Of a stretch of DNA of 64,000 bases, positions 50,336 through 60,821 are shown in pieces. Origin of the DNA: Cornus controversa. Its lineage: Eukaryota > Streptophyta > Magnoliopsida > Cornales > Cornaceae. The translations under genes and the position numbers were made by a program. The DNA lies in NCBI GenBank assembly GCA_026545225.1, contig CM048848.1, positions 26,266,806 to 26,330,805 of the forward strand, written 5' to 3'. Each line of letters begins with the position of its first letter. Position 1 is the first letter of the stretch. The notes below the pieces were generated by a model. That model was given only the letters and a program-made list of their open reading frames with translations, did not search any database and was not told where the DNA came from.

Positions 50336-51100
50336 TGCAAGAGTAAAGCAAGTTCATATAATAATAATAATAAACAAGGATAAGTCCTAAAGACTTTCTA
50401 AGTCAACTAAAAAACACTTGCTAAATAAAGTAACATAAGGAATCACAGCGTCACCGAATGCTGTGGGGATAGGGAAACGCTGACAAGCCTTAACGCTCCA
50501 ATCTCCCTTCACCAACATAAGTTTTCTTTCCACAACTTATCAGAAGTGGGGGCATCAACACAAATTTTTATGTCCTTGTTGGGAAACAGGTAATAGTAGT
50601 TATCTTCAGACCTAATTCTATGAATGGAATAAAAAAACAAAAGGTCATTCAAACCTAAGTTAAGTTTATGAACGCGATTCAGAGAAAGCAAACAAGGTAC
50701 GATACGAAAGAAATTAGGGTTTAACTGAAGAGGTGCAACCCTAATTTGAAAAGAACGAAATTGTAAAATGGGTTAAGAGGAAATCTAAAGGTTTTTAGGT
50801 GAGAAGTCAAGAAAAGAACTTCGCCTATTTCAACTCCTTCCCTAATGTTGTAATCAACGTCTCAGGGGTAACCCTAAACCACAGTATGTCGCTGGGAATC
50901 AAACATTCCCCCCAAATTTTCTCAATATCAACTAATTGCCTAAGTACAGGAGTAGTATCCATGCCCTAATCGGATGTGACTGCTTCTTCTACAGCAGAAT
51001 TGGGCTGGGCAATTTTGATTACTTGCAGGGATGAGCTTGACATTGTGGCATCTAGAATATCAGAGAGCGTACGATCATTATCACTCAGCGACATTGTAAG
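50336..51100 (-). pseudogene. Transposon-like ORF remnant, minus strand (Transposase_28-like?)
   Basis: Read on the minus strand. A start MSLSDNDRTLSDILDAT lies at about 51095, followed by QVIKIAQ, then (50509-50691) FFYSIHRIRSEDNYYYLF and SDKLWKENLCW. The pattern of a bulky YYYLF-type strand followed by S(D/N)K.WK(E/D) is reminiscent of the 'putative gypsy-type transposon' domain common in plant genomes. The frame is interrupted by stops, so it is not functional. The family call is a guess from a short pattern. Confidence 0.3.
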
Positions 51101-51242
51101 GAAAAAAATGTGGATAAAGGAATGAAAAACTGACTGACAGACGTGAACCAATACCAAAAACCCAAATGAAATGAATCTAAGGAAGAAGATAAGCAGTTGC
51201 ATAAGTCTGTGGTTGAAAAAATAACAAAATGTCAAGACAAAA

Positions 51243-51904
51243 TGTAAGAACCGTGACCATTTTTGGCTAGTTTTCTTTTATTTTCATTTGTTATCATATA
51301 TATGCTTTACATGATTATTTATGTGTTATAACTATGAAATACATGTTTGGGGAGTTGTATAAGGGTCCAAGGAAGTTTTGAGAGTGTTTGGTGAAATTTG
51401 AGTTTTTGGGGCCGGGCGAGCCCTAGACGCGGGTCTGATGGGCCCGAAAAATATGAAAGTTGTAGAATGACACTAAATTTTGAGATTAGCTTACGTAAAA
51501 TTTTTGATGAATTATGGAATCGATTTTGAGTCCGTAAGAGTTTCCAAAATTGAAAACAGAGCTTAGGAAGGTACATTAAATGATTAGTGGCATTTTTGTA
51601 AATTAGAGAGGTTAAGGCAATAAATAAATGAGAGAATAATTCAGCACATTCATTCTGTCATTGTAGCAGCCGATTCAGAGAATTATATATCCCTATATTC
51701 ATCTTCTTTCGTCTCCATTGAAATTGAGGAGCTTGGAGCGTGCATTGGACAATGCTGAAGAAGAAAGAATTGATCTACGTGACGAGGGCTTGAGTTTGAT
51801 ACGTTCGAAGTCAAATTCGAACAACATTGATTTTAGTGAAATTTGGGAATTTTAGAAATTTTGTTTGGAAGCTCTTCTAAACTAAGGTAGGGATGACTAA
51901 CTGT
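51243..51904 (+). repeat. LTR 5' part, TGTAAGAACC family (copy 3)
   Basis: TGTAAGAACCGTGACCATTT at the start and the same downstream words as 41024 (GGGTCTGATGGGCCCG patch near 51440, GTGGCATTTTTGTAAA near 51588, CATCTTCTTTCGTCTCC near 51702). It stops where an unclassified repeat begins at 51905. No internal domain is attached. Confidence 0.65.
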
Positions 51905-54609
51905 TGTGTGTGGAATTTTGTAGTTTATATTTACCACTCGCAATAGAACAAATCCTTGAAGGATAGGGCTCTAAGTTGAGGGTGTCGATCCCATAGAGAC
52001 TACGTAGGAATAATTCACTAAAGGTCGAGGGTTGGTTCTGATTTAAATCACAACCAAGTGTTTGTTGTTTTCTTACTATACTTTAAAAGCATAAAAGATA
52101 ATTTAAAATACGAAGTTGAGAGAAGAGTAAAGGACTAGGGTTGAGACTTCACCACTAGCCTCGTAGTATGCCACACTTATAATAAATTGAAAGATTCATG
52201 CAATTGTGTATGAAGTGGTGCAAATGGCTTGTGGCCTACAATGCTACCGTCAAGAGGATACATGCACCTTAAAATACTATAATCCATCTTTGATACGTGT
52301 AAATTCCCTACCTACCTACTTACCGAAATACCTAATTAACTAAGTGTAGCTAATTTACCATCTCTTAGCATGGACTTTGCAAATCTAGCTATGCATGTTA
52401 AAGTGAAAACTAGTACCAAGCCATCACGTGTAGTCCTTGTGGAACTACAAGTGTTTGAAGATCACGTGAGGAAAATAAGCGTTCTAAGACAAGAAAGATA
52501 AATTACTTAGATGAACATGAAGAATTTGTAAACTTATATTACTCATAAGGCTTAAGGCAAGGTACATATACACAAAAATTACATAAAAACCTCCAATTCA
52601 CTAAAGTTAGAACATATTTACAAGACTAGGGTTTGTCGAAACCCTAGAGAATGATTAGTTGATTATGGTGGGTTGGAAGCACTCCATAGACAAAGGTAAT
52701 CCCATGCTCAAAATGGTCTTCAAGGCCTTACAAAGCCCTCTTTGAAGCTTTCCCTCTCTAGAACTTCACTTTCTCTCTCTAGAATTCTATATATGCTCTC
52801 GATTACAAGAATTGTGATGTATTTATTTATTACATAATTTCTAGCTATATATCTAATTTGAGGCTCAAAAGATCACTGAATTTTCATCCGAGGCATCTTC
52901 TAGAAGAATTTAGACAACTGGTGAAGTGGAGAAAATATCTTCAAAATAATATCTTCTGCAGGAATTTGTGATGCATTGAAGCTGTGACATCGATGCATCA
53001 ATCTTTCCTTCTTCTGCAGACCTTCAACTTTTCAACTTCCCGACTCTGGTCTTGACACGCTATTCACTATTCCTTAATGTGGACTTTCAATGAAGCACGA
53101 TAAGATATATGAATGCGTTCTTGAATTGATAAAGGAGTCAAATTATGCCAAATTCTGAGTTTGAATCTGAAATCATCAAAAGCATAAAAACACATAAAAA
53201 ATATACAATATGTGCAGCTATAGGAGTAAATACATAAGTAAGGGCGCGAGAATGTCTAACATTCAATGCTTATCACACCCCCAAACTTAGATATTGCTAG
53301 TCCCTTAGCAATACCAAAGGAAATAAAATAAAGCAACTACTCTACTTCCACTTTCGCGGGAAACACAGCTGCATTTAGCGAATGCAACAAGCCTTTTACA
53401 CCCCTAGACACATTTAGTGGACGAGTGAAGTCTCATTGGGTCTAACACGTGTCAAACTCGCAAAAATATGCAAAAATGGTGGTTTGCTTAGTCATCATCT
53501 AGAAAAGAGCAATACCCCCAATTAGTGTTCAAAATGACAAATGCAACAAGTATTATGGAGCTATAAGGACATCAATAGATATAAACCCTTAGAAATCAGA
53601 ATTAGGCGACAATCCCCATATAATGGTCAGTCCGATACACATACAAGTGCAAACCCTAAAATCATCTTTGAAAGGTGAACATGCATTTAAATGTGTGGTT
53701 TATTGCCGTTAATGGAGAATAAATTGAACATCCGTTCTTAAAAGAAACCACTTTTTGAAACAGATCATCGAAGCATAATGTTAACTGCAAAAATATTTAC
53801 AAACACTCAAGTACAACCGCCTGTGCAATGCATAAGTCCCTTAAGCTTTCCAGTAAGCCTATGTAGTAGCGTTGGGTCAATGACTCCTAAATCGGATGGT
53901 TTTAGGGCATTGGGTGGAGAAAGACCCTCGAACTTAATAGCCGAGCTCACTAGGCTACAAACTTAAATGAGCTAATTATTTCTTTATTGCTCAACCTTGC
54001 ACACCTTTTAGATGCGAGCACTCCATGCTTCCTGAGACACAGAGGCCCGATTTAATGAGTGAGAAGGCTTATTGTCAATTTTATTTTGTTTGTTTGTTTT
54101 CTTTCTCTTTTTTTTTTTAGCTTTTGATTTTTCTAAAACAATTTGTTCTTCATGATGTTCAAATAAAAACAAACATTTTCAAAATTCTCCATATGACCCA
54201 TACCCCACAATTCAATGCATGTGTGCGTGTTTGTGCTGTTAAGGACAAATTTAGGGAAAGAATTGTACAATATTCAAAGGCTAAACAAAAATGTAGACCA
54301 TTTTAACCTAACACATAATGCTCAAAAGTTCAATTATTTTCTGATGTCAAAGCTCCTAATTACCAGATGCATTTACCAATGACGTTCTAGGTATCACATC
54401 CTCCAAAAGAAGGACATCATAGCAAACATGAAATAAAAATGCAATATGTGCAAACAGTGTATGCAAGTGTACGATACTACCCCCAAACTTAAATCAAACA
54501 TTGTCCTCAATGTTTACTAAAAAGAGTTAGAACAAAGTTACCAGCTGGTTGATGGGTTTGAAAAAGTCAAAACATCAACCTTATTAGGGTAGTTAATACA
54601 CGGGTACGC
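51905..54609. repeat. Unclassified non-coding repeat, LARD-like
   Basis: No coding domain over 2.7 kb. Features common to large non-coding plant retroelement derivatives are seen: the start block GTGTCGATCCCATAGAGAC (51989-52007), GACTTCACCACTAGCCTCG (52144-52162), and two CCCCCAAACTTA blocks (53279-53290 and 54481-54490). No LTR pair was identified, so its type is inferred. The only long frames (53778-53966, 54124-54306) have no recognisable content. Confidence 0.3.
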
Positions 54610-55073
54610 TGTAGTCACCCACGGGGTGGATTGTAGTGACCCTTATGGGTGGGTGTGATGCGGGCAGGTGCAAGAAAAAGACACTGGGCAAAGCTACAAC
54701 ACTGGCAGGCAAAAGGTGCTCAATCCCACATCGCTTGGGTGTGGAGAAGGGGATGTGTTTATATGTAGTGTGTTCTCTGCAAATGATATGAGGCATTTTG
54801 GGGTAAAACTCAAGAGCAAAAATCGTACGGGATTAGGCCTAAAGTGGAAAATATCATACCATGTGTTGGAGTGGGGTGTTACAGTTGGTTTCAAAGCCTG
54901 AACCCAACCGAAAGTGTGCCAACGAGGACATTGGGCCTCATAGGGGGTGGATTGTAGTCACCCGCAGGGTGGATTGTAAGGACCCTTGTGGGCGGGTGTG
55001 TTATGGGTGGGTGCAAGAAAAAGACATTGGGCTGAGCTACCACATTGGCAGGCTACAGGTTGCTCAATCCCTC
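54610..55073 (+). mobile_element. TRIM retroelement, copy 2
   Basis: Left LTR 54610-54883 (TGTAGTCACCC...GTGTTACA), internal domain 54884-54952 (69 bp), right LTR from 54953 (TGTAGTCACCCGCAGG), partial. The primer site at 54886-54897 (TGGTTTCAAAGC) is a diverged form of the initiator-Met site, and TAGGGGGTGGA precedes the right LTR. Same family as 26941 (CAATCCCACATCGC, GGGGTAAAA, GATAATATCATA-type words), with a longer, diverged LTR head (TGGATTGTA, GGGTGGGTG words). The right LTR passes straight into a receptor-kinase exon fragment. Broken. Confidence 0.78.
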
Positions 55074-55236
55074 ATTGAGAGAAGAAAGAGGAAATCCTAT
55101 TGTTGTACAAAATTGTGTTTCGTCAATCATGGAATTAGCTCTACAATGCACAGCTGACTCACCTAAAGAGAGGATTGTCATGACAGAGGTCCTAGTCCAG
55201 CTCAAGAAGATCAAAACCTCATTCCAAGATTCTTGA
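55074..55236 (+). pseudogene. LRR receptor kinase last-exon fragment (paralogue)
   Basis: A 163-bp stretch matches the end of the intact receptor kinase at 36125-36290, by eye about 87% identical. It encodes LREERGNPIVVQNCV, then SIMELALQCTADSPKERI, then MTEVLVQLKKIKTSFQDS and a stop, against LREETRNPITVENYF and the same C-terminus. The frame is still open. The 5' part of the exon and everything upstream is missing, and the fragment begins exactly where a TRIM LTR ends, so it is a fragment of a paralogous gene and not a gene. It shows that at least one more receptor copy existed nearby or was carried here. Confidence 0.88.
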
Positions 55237-55283
55237 AACATATATATATATATGTTTGAATTAAACATCCCTTGACATGATCA

Positions 55284-56008
55284 CGGATAAAATACATTGT
55301 CATCTCTTGAAGTTTGGTCTAATTACGGGTGTTGTGTTTTGAAAAAAGTTACACCATGTTTCCCTCGATTTTGGAACTTGATATCAACGACCCCCTTCAG
55401 TCTAAATATCTTATAGATCCGTCAAAAAGATATAGTCTACTGACCAAAATGTCCTTCATCACATTGGATTTGACCTTATTACCCTTAAAAGGCTATGAAA
55501 TAACAAAAAGACCTTTATTTTAGTGGCAAATGTACCCTTCTCTCTGCATTCCCTTTTCATCCCTACCTCTTTCCACAACTGCCACATCCTACAATGACCA
55601 TTTACCTCTTTCCACCATTGCAACCTCTTCTCAGCACTCTCACTGTCCCACCTCCACTCTTCGTTCGAGCATCCAATCAATGGCACTGTGGCCTCCACCT
55701 TATTTAATAGTATCAAATATTTTACCGTCATTTAATAAAATAATAGAGGTTGAGAGGAGAAAGAGAACGAAGTGATGGAAGAAAGAGAGAGGAAATAATT
55801 ATAATGGGGGGCACAATCATCATTTAATAATATTAGATATTTTACCTTTTTATTAATAAAGTAATGGAGGTATAATAGTAAATTTAGTCTAATTTTTATC
55901 ATCTGTGAGTGCTAAATCATTAAACAGGTAAGTGAAATTTTTGTTCACCCCAAGCGTAATTAGAGCAAAATACACATATTTAGAGGGAGATAAATGTATT
56001 TTACTCAA
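55284..56008. mobile_element. MITE-like element with long imperfect inverted ends
   Basis: The left (GATAAAATACATTGTCATC, 55284; TGGTCTAATTACGGGTGTTG, 55315) and right, read inward (GTAAAATACATTTATCTCC; TGCTCTAATTACGCTTGGGG), are similar over roughly 60 bp. It is about 725 bp and non-coding. It holds two CCTCTTTCCAC..TGC(A/C)AC words (55567 and 55606) and two TTTTACC(T/G)T..TTTAATAAA words. The flanks show no convincing target duplication, so the superfamily (perhaps Mutator-like) is not decided. Confidence 0.45.
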
Positions 56009-57318
56009 TGATTATCCCACAGAAAGTGTAATGATCGTACCTCCCAAAAAGTTAGGGAATGGACATTCCGCTCCATCATATAATCAAAATAAGGTATACC
56101 AAGTCTAAAACTATTGATTAGTGGCTCGAACGCATTACCAGATTAGTGGCATAAGTGTGAGTTGAGCGGTACAAAAGTGGTTACGAAAAGTACTTTAAAA
56201 TCTAGAGGGGGGTGAATATGTTCACTTGCTCGTTTGCTTAATCTTTCAAATTAATTCAATTTTAAGTCCAATTAATTAACCAAACAATTAAAGCAAGTAA
56301 ATAACTTAAAGTGCAAGAAAAGTAAAGAATGCACCGGATATACGTCAAAAACCCAAATCGGGAAAAAACCACAGGGGAGGCGAAAAGCCTTAGGAAACCA
56401 ATCCACTATAATGAAGCAAAGTACAGCAAACTCTATCTCAAACTCACACCCCTCTTCACTTTGTCAAGAATCTGATGCAAAACACCTCAAGCTTACAATT
56501 GCGACATATGGTCCAACTGCTGCAGACTTCCGGCTAACGTCACGATCCTTACAGAAAGGTTGCTGGAAGAATGAAAATACTCGGCAAGTATCATGTTCCC
56601 TTCGTAGTGCGATATAGTCACCTTTCTTCTTCAGCAAGTAAGAGAAGAATGAAAATACTCAGCAAGTATCATATTCCCTTCGTACTGTATATACTTTCTC
56701 TCTCTAAAAATATTGATTCTTCTTGCATAATTGTAGAGAAAATATAGATACATATATATAGGCAAGGGAGTCCTAATTCTACTTGGAAAAGAAGTCAAAT
56801 ATCAAAATAGAACTCTCCTAGAAGTTTCAAACCCAATAGGAATCAGAGTTTTCATCAAAATTTATTTCCTATTTGGAATAGGATAAGTGGGACCGATGCC
56901 AAATTACTAGGACCGGTGGGACTTTGTGAAAACCTACAGAAACCAAACTACCGAGAACAGTTGGACCAGTCCTACATATTGGGGACCGGTCCAATTTTGA
57001 AAAACCCTAATATTTTTCTCGAAACCGTAGTTTTTCAAAATAGGCTCAGAAATATAACGTGCAGAGTGTCCTCACCATCTTACCTATACTATATGGTGTT
57101 CTTACTAATTTGAACTGCCTCCATGCACTTGAATATCAGCTTAAAGTTGTCAACAATCGATTACATAAATAATACCAAAATTACAACTCGATCAATCAGG
57201 TTTTGATCACCGAAATATGTCAATTATAAATTTATATCTCACAATAAGCACTACACAGTGGGTCAAGCACCATCCACCATTAGTGGCGATAGTGGCTCAA
57301 GCACCATCATTGATTAGT
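56009..57318. other. Unclassified sequence with a short direct repeat
   Basis: A stretch TCTAGAGGGGGGTGAATA (56202-56219) like those near the ends of some plant LTR elements, and a direct repeat AGAATGAAAATACTC(G/A)GCAAG at 56567 and 56646 with about 79-bp spacing. No coding domain recognised. Confidence 0.3.
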
Positions 57319-58365
57319 TGTAATACCCCGAAAAATTTAGGTGTCAATTATTTTAAAGAAATTTAATCTCTTTATATTATTACTTCATTCTATTAATTCA
57401 TGTGAAATGTTTTCTTTTATATAAATTATCATGGTAGGTGAGTTGCTTGTCTTTTATATATGCATCTTATCATTTTATGTGGATTAATTGCTTAGGTTTT
57501 ATAGATTCAATTCATTTCATTTAAATGTCTCTGTTTATATTTTTATCATTTTATGTGAATTGTTATTAATTGTGTGTTATTTTATTTAAATGTTTTGGTT
57601 TGGGCTAGTGAGGAATTTGGGCTAGAATGAGTGGGCTAAGGTTATGTTTAAAAATGATGGGGTTAGGGTTATATTTATATTATTATTTCTATTATTATTA
57701 TTATTATTATTTTTATTTTATTTACTTTTAAGAAAATCAATAATAGAATAATAATTAAGACAACAAGGAAAAAGAAGAAATTAGGGTTTTTGCCGTTACT
57801 TTACGCACAGAACTGAGGGAGTAAACGAAAGAGAGAAGGGAGTGACGATCGGGTGAACAAGTTGATTTGTCAAAGAGGCAAGTTTGATTCTTCTCTTCCC
57901 CTTTGAATCCGTATACATAGTCTAGGTTTAAGAATTTGGTTTATATTGAAAATCTGTTTATAAATGTATTTTGTTTTGTTGCTTCTTATGGATAAATTTC
58001 ATGGAAATTATTATGCTAAGTTGTATATAGGAATATAGATATATATATATATGTAAGAATATATGCATATATATTTCATGTATGTGTAAATTGTATAGGA
58101 ATCAGTTTATACATCAATTTAGGATGAGAAAAGATGTTAATTCGTAAGCATTCTCTGTTGTGATTGTCTACAAAATAACCCTTGATCTTTAATAAAATAG
58201 ATCGTGAGAAATTTGAGTTGAAAATTTTAAATTTTGCGAAGAACCCTAGAACTTGTGAATTAGGGGTTTTTGATTCGGACAATTTTTGATGGGGCTTTTT
58301 GTACCAATGGGTAGAGGGGATCAAGAGGAGAAGAACGGTACAAAAATCAGGCTGAACGGAGGTCG

Positions 58366-58570
58366 AACGAAGCCGGAATCAGCGCCGGAAAATCCCCGAG
58401 CGCGCTGCCTGCGCGCTGGGGAAGACAACCCAGCTGGCGCATGACCCCCACGCGCGCCGCCGGCGAGTGGGGGCGCGTCCGGCCTGCTCCGGCGCCGGCC
58501 GGTGGCCGGATCAGGCTCCAGCCGGTGGCCGGAAAATTATTTTCGGGCCCCACTCGCGGGGCCCTACCTC
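58366..58570. other. GC-rich island inside the LTR
   Basis: About 200 bp with dense CG dinucleotides and the words GCGCGCCGCCGGCGAG and GGCGCCGGCCGGTGGCCGG in an otherwise AT-rich window. It may contain the LTR promoter or leader (inference). Smaller GC patches sit at equivalent places in LTR copies 2 and 3 (about 5550-5650, 10040-10140). Confidence 0.7.
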
Positions 58571-58924
58571 TGGGTCCAATATGGGCCCATTCCGATTTAT
58601 TTTGATATTTATTTTGTATTTTTGAAACTTTTGGGAAATTTTGAAAATCTGGAAAAATCATTTTTTAAAAATACTTTTATAATTCTGAAAATTTCGAAAA
58701 TTTAATGTCAGCTTCCTGGGAGCTTGAGGAGCTTGGGGTTTAAATTTCATGTTGAAATAATTTACCATTCTCTTTAAATAAATTTTTAAAGTGTCTAAAG
58801 ACTGTTTTTTTTTAGTCTCTTTAATTTTAGAAAATGGTTAGAAATTTCCAAAAATTCCGAACTTTTTACTGTAACTCTCTGGAGGCTAAATACACTTGGG
58901 TTTAAATTTTCAACTCAAACTAAT

Positions 58925-59300
58925 CTTTTCTTGTTGTTCAATTGATTTTTAAAGTGTCTAAAAGTTGGATTTTTCACTTTTTGTAATTTTAGAAAATACT
59001 TTTACAAGTCCAAAAATTCCCAAATTTTTACTGTAACTCTCTGGAGATTAAATACACTTGGGTTTAAAGTTTCCACTCAAAATGAGCTTCCCTTGGTGTT
59101 CAATTGATTTTTAAAGTGTCTAAAAGTTGGATTTTTCACTTTCTGTAATTTTAGAAAATACTTTTATAATTCCAAAAATTTCCAAATTTTTGCTGTAACT
59201 TTCTGGAGGTTAGATAAACTTGGGTTTAAATTTTCATCTCAAAATGAGCTTCCCTTGGTGTTCAATTAATTTTTAAAGTGTCTAAAAGTTGGATTTTCAC
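58925..59300. repeat. Tandem ~175-bp units in LTR copy 4
   Basis: Units sharing TTGATTTTTAAAGTGTC, TAAAAGTTGGATTTTTCAC, TACTGTAACTCTCTGGAG and TACACTTGGGTTTAAA repeat about three times (word TAAAGTGTCTAAA at 58948, 59112 and 59272). Confidence 0.8.
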
Positions 59301-59681
59301 CTTCTTTTATTTGTTGAAAATATTTCAAAATTTCTAGAAAATTCTAGAATGATTTAATAGGGTTCTGAGAAGTGGAATAGGCCTAGAAACCTAGATAAAA
59401 GTTAGGTTTAGACTCCCTCGTAGAATTGAGTGCATTGGAGCTTGAGTTGGAAAATTGCTTCTATAATGGATGCTTGGGTTATTTGGTTTATTTGAATATA
59501 TTTTCCTTTAAGGATATAAATTCCCATCAAATACGTGATTATAGTTTACTTGTAAATGATTTGTCTTATGGTAATAATTTCATGTGGATAAATTGAAATA
59601 ATGATTTGTGCAAATTTAAATCATAATGCACCTTGTTTATTTTATGTTTCATATTGGAATGCATCTATACGTTTTTTAATT

Positions 59682-59950
59682 GGCATGTAAGGATTGCCCG
59701 GCGTGTCTGGATCGCCCATACCTAATAAGGTATCTATGCATTTTATTTTGGCATGTAAGGATTGCCCGGCGTGTCAGGATCGCCCATACCTAATAAGGTA
59801 TCTATGCATTTTATTTTGGCATGTAAGGATTGCCCAGCGTGTCAGGATCGCCTATACCTAATAAGGTATCTATACATTTTATTTGGCATGTCAGGATTGT
59901 CCGGCGTGTCAGGATCGCTCATACCTAATCAGGTATCTATACATTATATT
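59682..59950 (+). repeat. LTR minisatellite, ~68-bp period, four units
   Basis: Units start at 59682, 59750, 59818 and 59885. Each contains GGCATGTAAGGATTGCCC, GGCGTGTCAGGATCGCCC and ATACCTAATAAGGTATC. Compared with the 52-bp form in LTR copies 2 and 3, each unit has a doubled GTCAGGAT(T/C)GCC head, suggesting a longer unit was fixed in this subfamily. Confidence 0.88.
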
Positions 59951-60809
59951 TGCTTTGTCATGATTGTCGAGATTTAATAAAATGCATGCATATGTTTCTT
60001 TACTTTGAACTTAAAGAAGGTGTTCATTGTTGAGTGATAAGGGTTCGTTGGGATAACGTATAAAATGATTTTGATTTATGAAAACATGAACTAGGTAGGG
60101 AATGACTAGTATGTATATATACCTATACCTATTAAGGTATCAAAGGATAAAATGGTGACATGTTAGGATTTCTTAAACTTGATAGCATTGTATGTTATGT
60201 TTATTTCTGCTGAACGTAAGGAATATGTTCACGTATGCATAATAAAGGTTTGGGTGGAATATTATAAATGTTGACTATTGTTTTGGAAACATGAAACTGG
60301 ATAAAAGAATAACTTGTATGTTAAATCTATGAACTTATTTTGTGTCCCTCTGATTGGGATGTAGTAGATAGAACTTGCTCGTGGGTTTAACCCACTTTGT
60401 TGATATTTCAGGTTTCAGACAGGTTCCATCGCGAGGATAGAGTTTTAGGGTTTGGTTGTAGCTGACGTCTCATCTCATCAGTTACAGGATAGGAACTTGT
60501 TTTCTTCAAGAGTTATACTATGAACTTTTGAGACTTTGATTGTTGGTATTAATTTTAGAATTTAAAAACTTTTGTTCATTCTGGTTAAGGGGTCCTTGGG
60601 TTACAGGACTTCCAAATTGTATTACCGGACATATACTTGTTTAGTTAGCGGTTATTTTAATTCAGAGGAACTTTCTTTTCTGATTTTAGAAAATTTTTCA
60701 TTATATCTTTTGTGTTCTATGCTTGTTGCTACCAGTTGTATGTATCTTCCAGGTTTTGTGTATGAGACTGGCCACCTCATGCGCGAAATTTTCTGGGGGG
60801 TATTTCATT

Positions 60810-60821
60810 TGGTATCAGAGC
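60810..60821 (+). other. Primer-binding site of element D
   Basis: TGGTATCAGAGC, a perfect match to the complement of the initiator-Met tRNA end, two bases after the LTR end. Confidence 0.9.

Larger units (their letters stand above)
57319..60807 (+). repeat. Chromovirus LTR, full length (LTR copy 4, ~3.5 kb)
   Basis: Starts TGTAATACCCC and ends ..GGTATTTCA, directly before a primer site; 3489 bp. It is a related but diverged member of the family at 386-11635. It has a CpG- and GC-rich island (58366-58570), three near-repeats around GTGTCTAAAAGTTGGATTTT (58930-59300), a minisatellite (59682-59950) and the shared right part (GTGGGTTTAACCCACTTTG, 60384). It is the most complete LTR in the window. 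Confidence 0.85.

Noticed and set aside
54610-54883. Cassandra-type TRIM with a 5S rRNA-like segment in the LTR
   Set aside because: I looked for the 5S internal promoter words in both TRIM copies and did not see them; the family is a different TRIM.
55045-55236. A small intact gene encoding a kinase C-terminus
   Set aside because: Its first residues are translated TRIM LTR; it lacks every catalytic motif and is only the last part of a larger kinase exon.
58347-58661. A 104-codon minus-strand frame, Pro/Arg/Gly-rich
   Set aside because: It lies in the GC-rich island of an LTR, where stop codons are rare by composition.
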